Assembly: GCF_002366715.1 (NCBI RefSeq)
Contig: NZ_DFBS01000017.1
Span: forward strand, 1-27,015
DNA: 27,015 nucleotides
From: Halomonas sp. UBA3074
Lineage (GTDB): Bacteria > Pseudomonadota > Gammaproteobacteria > Pseudomonadales > Halomonadaceae
Direction of reading: 5' to 3'
This document shows positions 1 through 7,472 of the stretch, one piece after another. The notes under the pieces are model-generated. The model was not told the DNA's origin. It did not search any database and saw nothing but the letters and a program-made list of their open reading frames with translations. Position numbers and translations under genes: made by a program. Every line of letters begins with the position of its first letter. The first letter of the stretch is position 1.

Positions 1-1
1 G

Positions 2-553
2 CCAGTTTTACTTGACCACTACAATATTATTCTAAATAATCGGATTTATGCAGCACCATATTTTGATCTTAATGATCCAATGGAGGGGCTTTATACATAT
101 GATGCTAGCTCTATAAATCGAGAGATGGTTAGAAAGATAAAGGGTGAGAAAACCAAGCTAAGAATATGTTCACTTTCCCGCCGCCCTGACAGAACTCTAA
201 TGTGGTCACATTACGCTGACAGTCATAGAGGCGTGGCTATCGGTGTAGAAGTCGATAATAAACACGATATAAGTTCTGTGAGATATGAAGGGCTGTCTTA
301 TGTTCAAAATGCGACAAAGCGCGGTAGTCATGAAACAGCAAAGAAAGTGTTAACCTGTAAATTGGAACCGTGGGCCTATGAAGAGGAAGAGCGAGTTTTC
401 GTCACAGAATCAAATTACGTTGATGTTGCTATAAAGGTAATATTGATTGGTTCAAAAATGGATGCACGAACTAAAAGTTTAATTGAAAATCTTGTGCTCA
501 AAATCAATCCTAGCATCCTGGTGAACGAGGCTGATATCACAGAAATAGTATAA
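2..553 (+). CDS. DUF2971 family protein, 5' end cut off by window edge
   Basis: The reading frame is open from base 2 to the TAA at 551-553, so the gene begins upstream of the window. Translation before the first internal ATG (position 80) already looks like the family, with an NDPMEG segment matching the F/N-D-P-x-E motif near the N-terminus of DUF2971 proteins. Further on, SLSRRPDRTLMWSHYAD followed by GVAIGVEV is the typical DUF2971 core (MW-x-HY-A), and a late KLEPWAYEEEERVF segment matches its conserved acidic region. The biochemical role of the family is unknown; members are often found in accessory regions. Base composition is clearly more AT-rich than the genes to the right, which suggests transfer. 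The family call is fairly sure; any function would be a guess. Confidence 0.75.
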   Translation, partial: PVLLDHYNIILNNRIYAAPYFDLNDPMEGLYTYDASSINREMVRKIKGEKTKLRICSLSRRPDRTLMWSHYADSHRGVAIGVEVDNKHDISSVRYEGLSYVQNATKRGSHETAKKVLTCKLEPWAYEEEERVFVTESNYVDVAIKVILIGSKMDARTKSLIENLVLKINPSILVNEADITEIV

Positions 554-802
554 AAGTTAATCAGCTTAACACTTATGGTTCTGGACGTAGCAGATCTCAG
601 CAGGTTATTGAGGAGTTTTGAGTGAGGTGCACTAATGCTTAAACCGCAAGTGACGTCAGCCAAGCTTGGAGGTTATAGGCAACCCTAAGCAGCATAAATA
701 TACGCCTAATCATCATCGTAAGAACACTAATTGCTAAGTTTAGCTAGTAGTGGTTCATTTCTTTAAAGTCAAAGCGATTACATAAGAGAGCACGAACAAG
801 CT
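554..802. other. AT-rich intergenic stretch between DUF2971 gene and rnz
   Basis: About 250 bp with no convincing gene on either strand. Small perfect inverted repeats are visible (GTTAA/TTAAC near 556-570 and GCTAA/TTAGC near 732-743), but none is followed by a T-run. Composition is intermediate between the AT-rich DUF2971 gene and the GC-richer core genes. No clear -35/-10 pair for rnz could be picked out with confidence. Confidence 0.4.
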
Positions 803-1765
803 ATGAACCTACTCTTCCTAGGCACCTCCGCCGGTGTACCCACTAAAGCAAGAAACGTCTCCGGCGTCGCTTTGCGTGAGAGCAAAGGCAAAGGCTGGTA
901 TCTGATCGATTGTGGTGAGGGCACCCAGCATCAGGTTTTGCACACGAAGCTGTCGTTCCATTCTTTGAAAGCCATCTTTATTACCCACGTACACGGCGAC
1001 CACTGCTATGGACTGCCGGGCATACTGGCGAGTGCGGGAATGGGTGGCCGGACAGCGCCGCTGACCATTGTGGCCCCCGCAGGTATCAAAGTCTGGTTGG
1101 AGGCCACCTGCGAGGCCACGCAGTTAGGCTTGCCTTTCGCCCTGGAGTTTATCGACTCAGACGACCTGCCAAGCGTCGAGTTTGAAAGCATGGCGATTAC
1201 CACTCACAGGCTTTCACACCGAGCGCCGTCCTATGCTTATGGGTTTACGGAGAGAAAAGTCGACGCCGCCTTGGACGTGAATAAGTTGGCGGAAAAGGGG
1301 ATTCCGAGAGGGCCATTGTGGGGGCAGTTGAAGCAAGGGTTTGATGTTGAGTTTGAGGGCGAGCTTTTAAAAAGCCATGACTACCTGATCTTCAAGCACA
1401 AGCCGAGAAAAGTGGTGATCGCGGGGGACAATGACCAGCCTGACTTGTTGGTGGATGCCTGCGCGGGCGCGCAGGTGCTGGTGCATGAAGCCACCTATAC
1501 CGAAGAGATGGCCCAGAAGGCCGGTGATGTGGGGCATAGCTACGCCAAACTTGTCGCCGCGTTTGCCGAATCGGTACAGCTGCCCAACCTAGTACTGACG
1601 CACTTTAGCCCCCGTTACCAGCTCAACCCCCATGCGTCGCCTTCCATTGAAGACATACGCAAGGAGGCCCAGCGCGTCTATTCGGGTTCGCTTTACCTGG
1701 CGCGGGATTTTGGCGAATACACCCTGGATAAATCGGGTCAGTTTTCTGAAGTGGCGGGCGAATAG
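803..1765 (+). CDS. rnz: Ribonuclease Z (metallo-beta-lactamase fold tRNA 3' endonuclease)
   Basis: This 320-residue protein is close in length to E. coli RNase BN/Z. RNase Z enzymes cut tRNA precursors at the 3' end using two zinc ions. The beta-lactamase fold begins with FLGTSAGVPT at residues 5-14; the metal-binding signature THVHGDHCYGLPG places H62, H64, D66 and H67. Further expected ligands are seen in SHRAPSYAYGF (about residue 139), AGDN (about residue 213), HEATYTEEM with a following GHS (residues 229-246) and THFSPRYQ (about residue 267). The ATG at 803 is the natural start because the fold starts immediately after it, although the Shine-Dalgarno sequence is weak (GAGAG about 13 nt upstream). 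It is monocistronic. In gammaproteobacteria whose tRNA genes encode CCA the role may be broader RNA processing; that is family knowledge. Confidence 0.9.
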   Translation: MNLLFLGTSAGVPTKARNVSGVALRESKGKGWYLIDCGEGTQHQVLHTKLSFHSLKAIFITHVHGDHCYGLPGILASAGMGGRTAPLTIVAPAGIKVWLEATCEATQLGLPFALEFIDSDDLPSVEFESMAITTHRLSHRAPSYAYGFTERKVDAALDVNKLAEKGIPRGPLWGQLKQGFDVEFEGELLKSHDYLIFKHKPRKVVIAGDNDQPDLLVDACAGAQVLVHEATYTEEMAQKAGDVGHSYAKLVAAFAESVQLPNLVLTHFSPRYQLNPHASPSIEDIRKEAQRVYSGSLYLARDFGEYTLDKSGQFSEVAGE

Positions 1766-1850
1766 TCTTTTCGTATGTCGATCAATCTTGGAAGCAGAGG
1801 GCTACTCGAAAATGTATAGCTCAATTGCTTCTGCTCGCGTTCGTTCATAA

Positions 1851-1979
1851 TGTCATCGGTAGCGCTTTCGCCACCTGGGTCCATACGACGTCACCCCCTT
1901 TCAGAGTAGCGACTTCAGCAACGCGTTGGCTATGCTCTACCAGCTGTGTGACTTTGTGTTTAATTTAGTACAACGGGAT
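1851..1979 (-). pseudogene. Possible decayed coding fragment
   Basis: On the minus strand an open stretch ends at a TGA (1853-1851) and reads like protein: it includes HSQRVAEVATLKGGD and VVWTQVAKALPMTL just before the stop. It runs only about 40 codons back to an in-frame TAA, and has no start codon with a ribosome binding site. Reading further upstream meets more stops. I do not recognise the family. It may be the eroded C-terminus of a lost gene or chance. Confidence 0.2.
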
Positions 1980-2086
1980 ATTGCTCCCTGTTATTCCCGC
2001 TTACCAACAGCAAAGCCGACTGGTATCTAGTGCCGTATCAAATGTAACCCCCGAAATAGCCTCAGTGCGACCTCACGTAACCGTAT

Positions 2087-2102
2087 GATAATTAACATTA
2101 TC
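2087..2102. promoter_or_regulatory. Inverted repeat upstream of Crp/Fnr regulator (GATAAT-N4-ATTATC)
   Basis: A perfect 6-bp inverted repeat with a 4-bp spacer, about 80 bp before the regulator's start codon in an AT-rich tract. It could be an operator or part of the promoter region. No functional evidence beyond symmetry and position. Confidence 0.3.
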
Positions 2103-2142
2103 CATAACATAATATAAGTAATTGGTGTAAGCATGTGTTTTA

Positions 2143-2164
2143 GAATGATGCAATAAGATCATTC
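2143..2164. promoter_or_regulatory. Inverted repeat GAATGAT-N8-ATCATTC just before the regulator gene
   Basis: Perfect 7-bp arms separated by 8 bp, ending 17 bp before the GTG start. The size and dyad symmetry suit a dimeric helix-turn-helix regulator such as the Crp/Fnr protein encoded next to it, so autoregulation is plausible. It overlaps a TAGAAT (2141-2146) that could be a -10 box. It is not the canonical FNR (TTGAT-N4-ATCAA) or CRP site. Confidence 0.4.
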
Positions 2165-2181
2165 GTCTAAGGGGTAACAGA

Positions 2182-2928
2182 GTGGCTCTCCTCGATACAG
2201 TAGTGATGCGGGCCCTTAGCATTCAAGGTGCGCTGTCTCCTGAAGACAGGGCGCTTTTACTGGGCCTTGAACTTAGCCCTAGGAACGTGTCTGCCAGAGA
2301 AGTGCTATGGGAGGAGGGCGCAGAGGCCGATCTGTTTTGTGTGGTCAAGGAAGGTTGGGCATACTCCTATCGCAACTTAAAAAATGGGTCTAAACAGGTC
2401 CTCAAGTTCTACCTGCCCGGCGATATCATCGGCATGCGCGATTTTGGCTTCGCTCGCCGACTTTCAAATGCATCCATGATTAATAAAGGAGTGGTCTACC
2501 CGTTCTCCTATCAGCAGCTTTTTGAACTTTTGGGGCGTTCAAGCTTGGCCGTTGGCATCATGACCACCGCGATTCGTCAGCAGGCGATAATTTCTGAGCG
2601 GCTGGTTTATCTCGGCCAGTATGCCGCCCACGAGCAATTGGCCCACTTCCTCTATGAGTTCTACCTACGGCTCAAGCGGATTGAGGCAGTGGAGCAAAAT
2701 AGCTTCATTATGCCGCTCACCCAGCAATTGATTAGCGATGCGCTGGGGATGAGCCCCGTTCACTTAAGCCGGACTTTCTCAATGCTGCGTGAAAAGGGGC
2801 TGGTTATCCGAGACCGCCAGCAGGTGACGCTGCCTGACCCCGAGGCATTGGCGCAGCTAGCAGGCTTCAACGATAGCTATATCGATGAGTTCCTTCCGCC
2901 CACGTTCACTGAGTTTTTAAATAAATAG
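2182..2928 (+). CDS. Crp/Fnr family transcriptional regulator
   Basis: The 248-residue protein has a cyclic-nucleotide-binding-like beta-barrel at about residues 20-125 (EEGAEADLFCVVKEGWAYSY, then VLKFYLPGDIIGM) and a C-terminal Crp-type winged helix at about 150-235 (MPLTQQLISDALGMSPVHLS, then REKGLV). It lacks the N-terminal cysteine cluster of true FNR; the only cysteine seen is in LFCVV. The residues that grip cAMP in CRP are also not evident, so its effector is unknown. GTG at 2182 is chosen because AAGGGG lies 7 bp upstream. The gene stands alone, with inverted repeats in its promoter region that may be its own operators. Similar regulators in proteobacteria often respond to redox or stress, but nothing here shows which. 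Confidence 0.85.
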   Translation: MALLDTVVMRALSIQGALSPEDRALLLGLELSPRNVSAREVLWEEGAEADLFCVVKEGWAYSYRNLKNGSKQVLKFYLPGDIIGMRDFGFARRLSNASMINKGVVYPFSYQQLFELLGRSSLAVGIMTTAIRQQAIISERLVYLGQYAAHEQLAHFLYEFYLRLKRIEAVEQNSFIMPLTQQLISDALGMSPVHLSRTFSMLREKGLVIRDRQQVTLPDPEALAQLAGFNDSYIDEFLPPTFTEFLNK

Positions 2929-3182
2929 CACTCATATTTCGCTTTTCCTCTTCGGAAATCTTCCTGGCAGTCCTTTATCTAGCGGGCGTCCCTTTCATCA
3001 GAATAATGGGTGCCTGTAAAAAAATTGTCTCGACCCATCTTGTATAAAAGCCGTGATATGGCCGTAGATGGCGGCCCATTAGGTGGGCTATTGACCTATA
3101 GTAGTGGTCATCGATGGCACGTATGTTTTCTATTTCGGCGTTAGCGTGTTGCTGTCAACGCACCTACAAAAGGGAGTGGTGA
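2929..3182. other. Intergenic region before the AI-2E permease
   Basis: About 254 bp without a supportable gene. TATAAA at 3043-3048 and TATAGT at 3097-3102 could be -10 boxes, but no well-spaced -35 partner is obvious for either. I saw no clear terminator for the upstream regulator gene. Confidence 0.35.
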
Positions 3183-4196
3183 ATGCGATCAAGGAATCGG
3201 CATCAGACATTTACGGAGTGTGCATTGATAGCATTAACGCTGGCGGTCGTGGCGTTAATGCTATGGAAGCTGGTGGGGCTGCTGATTTTGATCTTTGGGG
3301 CGGTCGTCGGCGCCTGCATATTGCAATCGTGTATGTCGCCACTTTTAAAGCTAGGTACACCGCGGTGGCTGGCGTTGATAACGGTGATTGTGGCGTTGAC
3401 CTTGGCATTGGCTTTAATAAGTTGGGCGTTTGGTGCCCAGGTGTCTGCTGAGTTGGAGTCGTTGGCAGTGCTATTACCCGATGCGTGGGAACAGCTGCAG
3501 GAACGGCTTGAAGGTTCACAGCTAGCCCCCTTGCTTGATGATGCGGCTGGGCGGGCGAGAGAGCTATTTGGAAACGGCATTTCGCAAATTGGGATGATGG
3601 TGGTCTCAATGGGCGGCAGTGTGGTCAGCTTTTTCGCGCTGATTGTAGGCATGGTTTATTTCGCAGCGCAGCCGGGGGTTTACCGCCGGGGGCTGCTGTT
3701 ACTGGCGCCGGTAAAAAGCCGCCCAAAATTGGGTGATGCATTGGATGAGAGTGGGAAGGCGCTAAGTTATTGGCTGGGCGGGCAGTTAGTCGCCATGGTG
3801 GTTACTGGGGTATTAGTGGGCCTCACTATGTGGCTCTTGGGTGTGCCCGCCCCGCTTGGCTTGGGCTTAGTGGCGGGTCTATTGGACTTTGTGCCCCTGG
3901 TGGGGCCGATGATTGCCGCTATTCCTGCATTACTGCTGGCTTTTACGGTGAGTCCTCAAACCACGCTGTTTGTGCTGATTGCGTATACGATTATTCAGCA
4001 GATAGAAGGCAATATTATACAGCCACTGGTACAGCAGCGGGCCGTTCACTTGCCGCCAGCAATGCTACTGTTTTCGTTGTTTGCCGCCAGTACGCTGTTT
4101 GGTTTGGCTGGCCTGATTTTAGCCGCACCGCTGACCGTGGTGGCGTTTGTGTTGGTGAACCGTCTTTACGTGACGCGTGAGGAAGAGCGCTCATAG
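3183..4196 (+). CDS. AI-2E family transporter (UPF0118 permease)
   Basis: A 337-residue integral inner-membrane protein with the standard family layout: two N-terminal membrane helices (about residues 12-48), a third (60-85), a soluble amphipathic stretch (about 88-130), then several C-terminal helices. Family marks include GLLDFVPLVGPMIAAIPALL (about residues 237-256) and the EGNIIQPLVQQRAVHLPP segment (about 279-296). The family was named after E. coli TqsA, proposed to export autoinducer 2, but members also include Na+/H+ antiporters and many of unknown substrate, which matters in a halophile. The ATG at 3183 follows GGAGTGG by 2-3 bp. It is followed by a strong terminator, so it is probably a single-gene unit. 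Confidence 0.85.
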   Translation: MRSRNRHQTFTECALIALTLAVVALMLWKLVGLLILIFGAVVGACILQSCMSPLLKLGTPRWLALITVIVALTLALALISWAFGAQVSAELESLAVLLPDAWEQLQERLEGSQLAPLLDDAAGRARELFGNGISQIGMMVVSMGGSVVSFFALIVGMVYFAAQPGVYRRGLLLLAPVKSRPKLGDALDESGKALSYWLGGQLVAMVVTGVLVGLTMWLLGVPAPLGLGLVAGLLDFVPLVGPMIAAIPALLLAFTVSPQTTLFVLIAYTIIQQIEGNIIQPLVQQRAVHLPPAMLLFSLFAASTLFGLAGLILAAPLTVVAFVLVNRLYVTREEERS

Positions 4197-4288
4197 AAAA
4201 AGTTAATCGTGTTAAATAACGTCGCACAAATAATTGTACGTCGATTATAGGCAGCGTTAAGCTTGTCACCATGTCTCAAACTAGTTGG

Positions 4289-4317
4289 AAGCGCCTGTTA
4301 ATGAACAGGCGCTTTTG
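4289..4317 (+). terminator. Intrinsic terminator after the AI-2E permease gene
   Basis: Perfect 11-bp stem AAGCGCCTGTT (4289-4299) / AACAGGCGCTT (4304-4314) with an AATG loop and a short T-run. It lies 92 bp after the permease stop and 21 bp before the next gene, so the following gene either reads through or has a promoter overlapping this region. Confidence 0.8.
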
Positions 4318-4337
4318 GCATTGCGAAAGGTGAATGT

Positions 4338-5549
4338 ATGTCGACGACGACAATGACTGCGCCACAAAGCTATCGGGTGCCGATGATAGCGACGGCGGCG
4401 ATTGTGCTGGGCGCACTGTTGATAGGGATCGTATTCGAAGCCAACACGGGCCTGCTGATGATTGTTGGCGGGCTGTTTGGCATGGTGCTGTATCACGCGG
4501 CATTTGGTTTTACCTCTGCGTGGCGGGTATTTATTACTGAGCGGCGGGGGCGTGGGTTACGTGCCCAGATGGTGATGCTGGCGATCGCCGTGGTGCTGTT
4601 TTTCCCCGCACTGGGGGCGGGCACCTTATTTGGCAATGAAGTGTCGGGGTTTGTAGCCCCTATCGGTATATCAGTGTTGGTCGGGGCGTTCTTGTTTGGG
4701 TTAGGCATGCAGCTAGGTGGTGGCTGTGCTTCGGGCACGCTGTTTACCGCGGGCGGGGGTAATGCGCGCATGCTGATCACGCTGGTGTTCTTCATTGTCG
4801 GCTCGGTGATTGGCTCGGCACATTTTGCCTGGTGGCAGAGCTTACCTGCCTTTCAGCCGGTATCGTTGGTCAATGTGGCCGGCGTGGGTGGCGGAATAGC
4901 GATTAGTTTGGTGCTATTTGCCGCTATCGCTGCTTTCACCTGGGTGATGGAGAAGCGTCGGCACGGGCAGTTAGAGCAGGCACCGGCTGTCGATAAGCGC
5001 GGTGTCGAGCGCTGGCTGACAGGGCCTTGGCCATTGGTTGCAGGCGCCGTAGCGTTGGCGCTCCTTAATTTTGTCACTCTCGCACTGGCCGGTCGCCCAT
5101 GGGGGATTACCTCAGCGTTCGCGCTGTGGGGCGCCAAGGCGTATGGCCTTGTAGGCGGTGATGTGAGCAAATGGGGCTATTGGCAGGCGCCGGGCAATGC
5201 GGCCGCCCTTGAAGGCAGTGTTTGGAGTGACATCACCACGGTGATGAACGTGGGTATTATGCTGGGCGCACTTGCTGCTGCAAGCTTGGCGGGCCGTTTT
5301 GCACCTAACTTTAGAATTCCGTTGAAATCACTTTTAGCCGCCATCGTGGGTGGCCTTCTGCTGGGATATGGCGCCCGCTTGGCCTTTGGGTGCAACATCG
5401 GTGCTTACTTCAGCGGCATCGCCTCTGGCAGCCTGCATGGCTGGGTATGGTTGGTGGCTGCGTTCGCGGGCAACATGCTGGGTGTTAAATTAAGGCCTTT
5501 CTTTTTCGGCGGCGTAGAAGGCCGCAAACCCACCGCAAAAATCAGCTAA
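4338..5549 (+). CDS. YeeE/YedE (TsuA-like) sulfur-compound permease
   Basis: A 403-residue, very hydrophobic protein with two homologous halves. Each half carries one of the cysteine motifs of the sulphur-transport family: GGGCASGTLFTAGGG with C130, and AFGCNIGAYFSGIASG with C352. These are the only cysteines seen. In the thiosulfate transporter TsuA such in-channel cysteines pass the sulfur substrate. A central RPWGITSAFALWGAK segment (about residue 250) is typical of the long YeeE form. ATG 4338 follows AAAGGTG with 5 bp spacing. No TusA-like or rhodanese gene is adjacent, so the substrate (thiosulfate or another sulfur compound) is inferred from the family only. Its own terminator follows. 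Confidence 0.85.
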   Translation: MSTTTMTAPQSYRVPMIATAAIVLGALLIGIVFEANTGLLMIVGGLFGMVLYHAAFGFTSAWRVFITERRGRGLRAQMVMLAIAVVLFFPALGAGTLFGNEVSGFVAPIGISVLVGAFLFGLGMQLGGGCASGTLFTAGGGNARMLITLVFFIVGSVIGSAHFAWWQSLPAFQPVSLVNVAGVGGGIAISLVLFAAIAAFTWVMEKRRHGQLEQAPAVDKRGVERWLTGPWPLVAGAVALALLNFVTLALAGRPWGITSAFALWGAKAYGLVGGDVSKWGYWQAPGNAAALEGSVWSDITTVMNVGIMLGALAAASLAGRFAPNFRIPLKSLLAAIVGGLLLGYGARLAFGCNIGAYFSGIASGSLHGWVWLVAAFAGNMLGVKLRPFFFGGVEGRKPTAKIS

Positions 5550-5581
5550 AGCGAGTTTAAAAGCGCTTAAATAGCTAAATG

Positions 5582-5620
5582 ACGCCTCGGTTTGAAACAC
5601 ATTAAACCGGGGCGTTTTTA
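5582..5620 (+). terminator. Intrinsic terminator after the YeeE/YedE gene
   Basis: Stem ACGCC-T-CGGTTT (5582-5593) pairs with AAACCG-G-GGCGT (5604-5615), a 12-bp helix with one T-G wobble, followed directly by a T-run. It lies 32 bp after the stop codon. Confidence 0.85.
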
Positions 5621-5738
5621 TATCTTCTTGTCGCTCTCTTCTACCTTTGTAGCAGGAGCATGTTACATTACCTTCAAACGCCGCAAACGCCCGATGTTGC
5701 TGCATCGCAGCAGTGATTGACATAAAAAGAGAGTGCTT

Positions 5739-7418
5739 ATGACTACCCAGAGTAAACGCCCCCTATACCTTCCTTACGCCGGTCCTTCTCTGCTTGAAAT
5801 GCCGCTATTGAACAAAGGCAGCGCGTTTACTCAACAGGAGCGCTTGGCGTTTAACCTGATTGGTTTACTTCCCCAAAAGGTGGAAACCATTGAAGATCAG
5901 CTAGAGCGTGCCTATCGCCAGTACCAGCAGTGTCACAGCGATCTTGAAAAACACATCCATCTTCGCGCCATTCAAGACGATAACGAAACCCTCTATTTCC
6001 GCTTGGTGTCTCAGCATTTGGAAGAAATGCTGCCGATCATTTACACCCCTACGGTCGGTCAAGCGTGCCAGGAATTCTCCAATATTTACCGTAACCACCG
6101 CGGTCTGTTTATTAGCTACCCTGATCGCGAACACATGGACGACATCCTGCGCAGCGCCACCAAAGATAACGTCAAAGTGATTGTGGTAACGGACGGCGAG
6201 CGGATATTGGGCCTCGGTGACCAAGGCATCGGCGGCATGGGCATTCCGATTGGTAAGCTGGCACTTTACACCGCCTGTGGCGGCATTAGCCCTGCTTACA
6301 CGCTACCCATCATGATTGATGTGGGAACTAACAATAAAGCGCTGCTGGATGACCCCATGTACATGGGCTGGCGCCATGAGCGGGTAGGGCAGGAAGAGTA
6401 TGACGCCTTCATGGCAGAGTTTATTGCCGCCGTGAAGCGCCGCTGGCCTAACGTGCTGCTGCAGTTTGAAGATTTCGCCCAGGCCAACGCCGTACCGTTA
6501 CTGGAACGCTACCGGGATGACCTGTGCTGCTTCAACGATGACGTACAGGGCACCGCGTCGGTGGTGGTGGGTACCTTGATGGCCGCTTGCCAAGCGCGTG
6601 AAGAAACCATTGCGCAGCAGCGTGTCGTGTTCGTGGGCGGTGGTTCGGCAGGGTGTGGTATTGCCGAGCAGGTCGTGGTGGCCATGGAAGCGGAAGGGTT
6701 GACCGAAAGCGAAGCCCGGGCGCGTATTTTTATCGTCGACCGGGATGGGTTGATGACCAGCGATCAGCTATGGCAGCGCGACTTCCAGCGTCGCCTGGCC
6801 CACGACCCCTCCTTGGTGGTTGGCTGGAATGGTCAAGGCCTTGAGGAGACGATTGCGCAGATCAAACCCACGGTATTGATTGGTGTGTGCGGCCAGCGCG
6901 GGATCTTCACCGAGCAGGTCGTGCGCACCATGCACGCAGGCTGCGAGCATCCGGTGATCATGCCGCTCTCCAACCCGACCTCGCAAGCAGAGGCGGTGCC
7001 GGAAGATGTTATCCGCTGGACCGATGGCCAAGCGCTGGTAGCCACCGGCAGCCCCTTTGCGCCGGTGGTTTACAACGGCCGCACTTACCCGATTGCCCAG
7101 TGTAACAATGCCTATATCTTCCCAGGCATCGGGTTGGGCGTGATTGCCGCCAGTGCGAACCGAGTGACCGATGAGATGCTGATGAGCGCCTCACGAGCGC
7201 TGGCACGCGAAGCGCCGCTGGTAAAAGAGGGCAAGGGCGCGCTGCTGCCACCACTGGGGCGCATTCGTGATATCAGTAAGTCGATTGCCTTTGAAGTGGC
7301 CGCGCAGGCGCAGCAGAACGGCGTGGCGCTGAAAACCAGCGGCACGACGCTGCGTGAGTTAATTGAAAAGGCGTCCTGGTCACCGGATTACCGCACCTAT
7401 CGCCGCCGCGCATTCTAG
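5739..7418 (+). CDS. maeA: NAD-dependent malic enzyme (malate to pyruvate + CO2)
   Basis: The 559-residue cytoplasmic enzyme matches E. coli MaeA/SfcA in length. It oxidatively decarboxylates malate, linking the TCA cycle to pyruvate. Seen residues: catalytic tyrosine Y102 in IIYTPTVGQAC, catalytic lysine K173 in GIPIGKLALYT, metal ligands E244/D245 in LLQFEDFAQAN and D268 in CFNDDVQGTAS, and the Rossmann loop VFVGGGSAGCGIAEQ at about 297-311. The glycine pattern and family resemblance favour NAD over NADP. ATG 5739 is preferred over an in-frame GTG six bases earlier because AAAGAGAG precedes it by 5-6 bp. The gene sits between two terminators and is convergent with acnA. Confidence 0.93.
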   Translation: MTTQSKRPLYLPYAGPSLLEMPLLNKGSAFTQQERLAFNLIGLLPQKVETIEDQLERAYRQYQQCHSDLEKHIHLRAIQDDNETLYFRLVSQHLEEMLPIIYTPTVGQACQEFSNIYRNHRGLFISYPDREHMDDILRSATKDNVKVIVVTDGERILGLGDQGIGGMGIPIGKLALYTACGGISPAYTLPIMIDVGTNNKALLDDPMYMGWRHERVGQEEYDAFMAEFIAAVKRRWPNVLLQFEDFAQANAVPLLERYRDDLCCFNDDVQGTASVVVGTLMAACQAREETIAQQRVVFVGGGSAGCGIAEQVVVAMEAEGLTESEARARIFIVDRDGLMTSDQLWQRDFQRRLAHDPSLVVGWNGQGLEETIAQIKPTVLIGVCGQRGIFTEQVVRTMHAGCEHPVIMPLSNPTSQAEAVPEDVIRWTDGQALVATGSPFAPVVYNGRTYPIAQCNNAYIFPGIGLGVIAASANRVTDEMLMSASRALAREAPLVKEGKGALLPPLGRIRDISKSIAFEVAAQAQQNGVALKTSGTTLRELIEKASWSPDYRTYRRRAF

Positions 7419-7419
7419 C

Positions 7420-7449
7420 CAAAAAAAAGCCCCCACCGAGGTGGGGGCT
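7420..7449 (-). terminator. Terminator between maeA and acnA, oriented for acnA
   Basis: A 9-10 bp GC-rich stem, AGCCCCCACC (7428-7437) with GGTGGGGGCT (7440-7449), is bordered on its left by eight A's. Read on the minus strand this is a hairpin followed by eight T's, 23 bp after the acnA stop. On the plus strand the same hairpin has no T-run, so it would serve maeA only weakly. Confidence 0.88.
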
Positions 7450-7472
7450 GCAAGCATTGGTAGGTTTTACCC

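Larger units (their letters stand above)
1766..2181. other. 416-bp intergenic region upstream of the Crp/Fnr regulator
   Basis: No intact gene is visible. The minus strand carries a short protein-like stretch (1979-1851) without a start codon, possibly a decayed gene end. The right half (about 2080-2165) is AT-rich and holds two inverted repeats described separately, so it probably contains the regulator's promoter. A 10-bp palindrome CAACGCGTTG lies at 1919-1928. I saw no terminator with a T-run after rnz. Confidence 0.5.

Noticed and set aside
3104..3451. ORF overlapping the AI-2E permease start in another frame
   Set aside because: Glycine/valine-rich shadow translation of the permease gene with no family resemblance.
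7428..7449. Strong intrinsic terminator for maeA
   Set aside because: The T-run exists only in the minus-strand direction, so the element is oriented for acnA; a minor role for maeA is possible.
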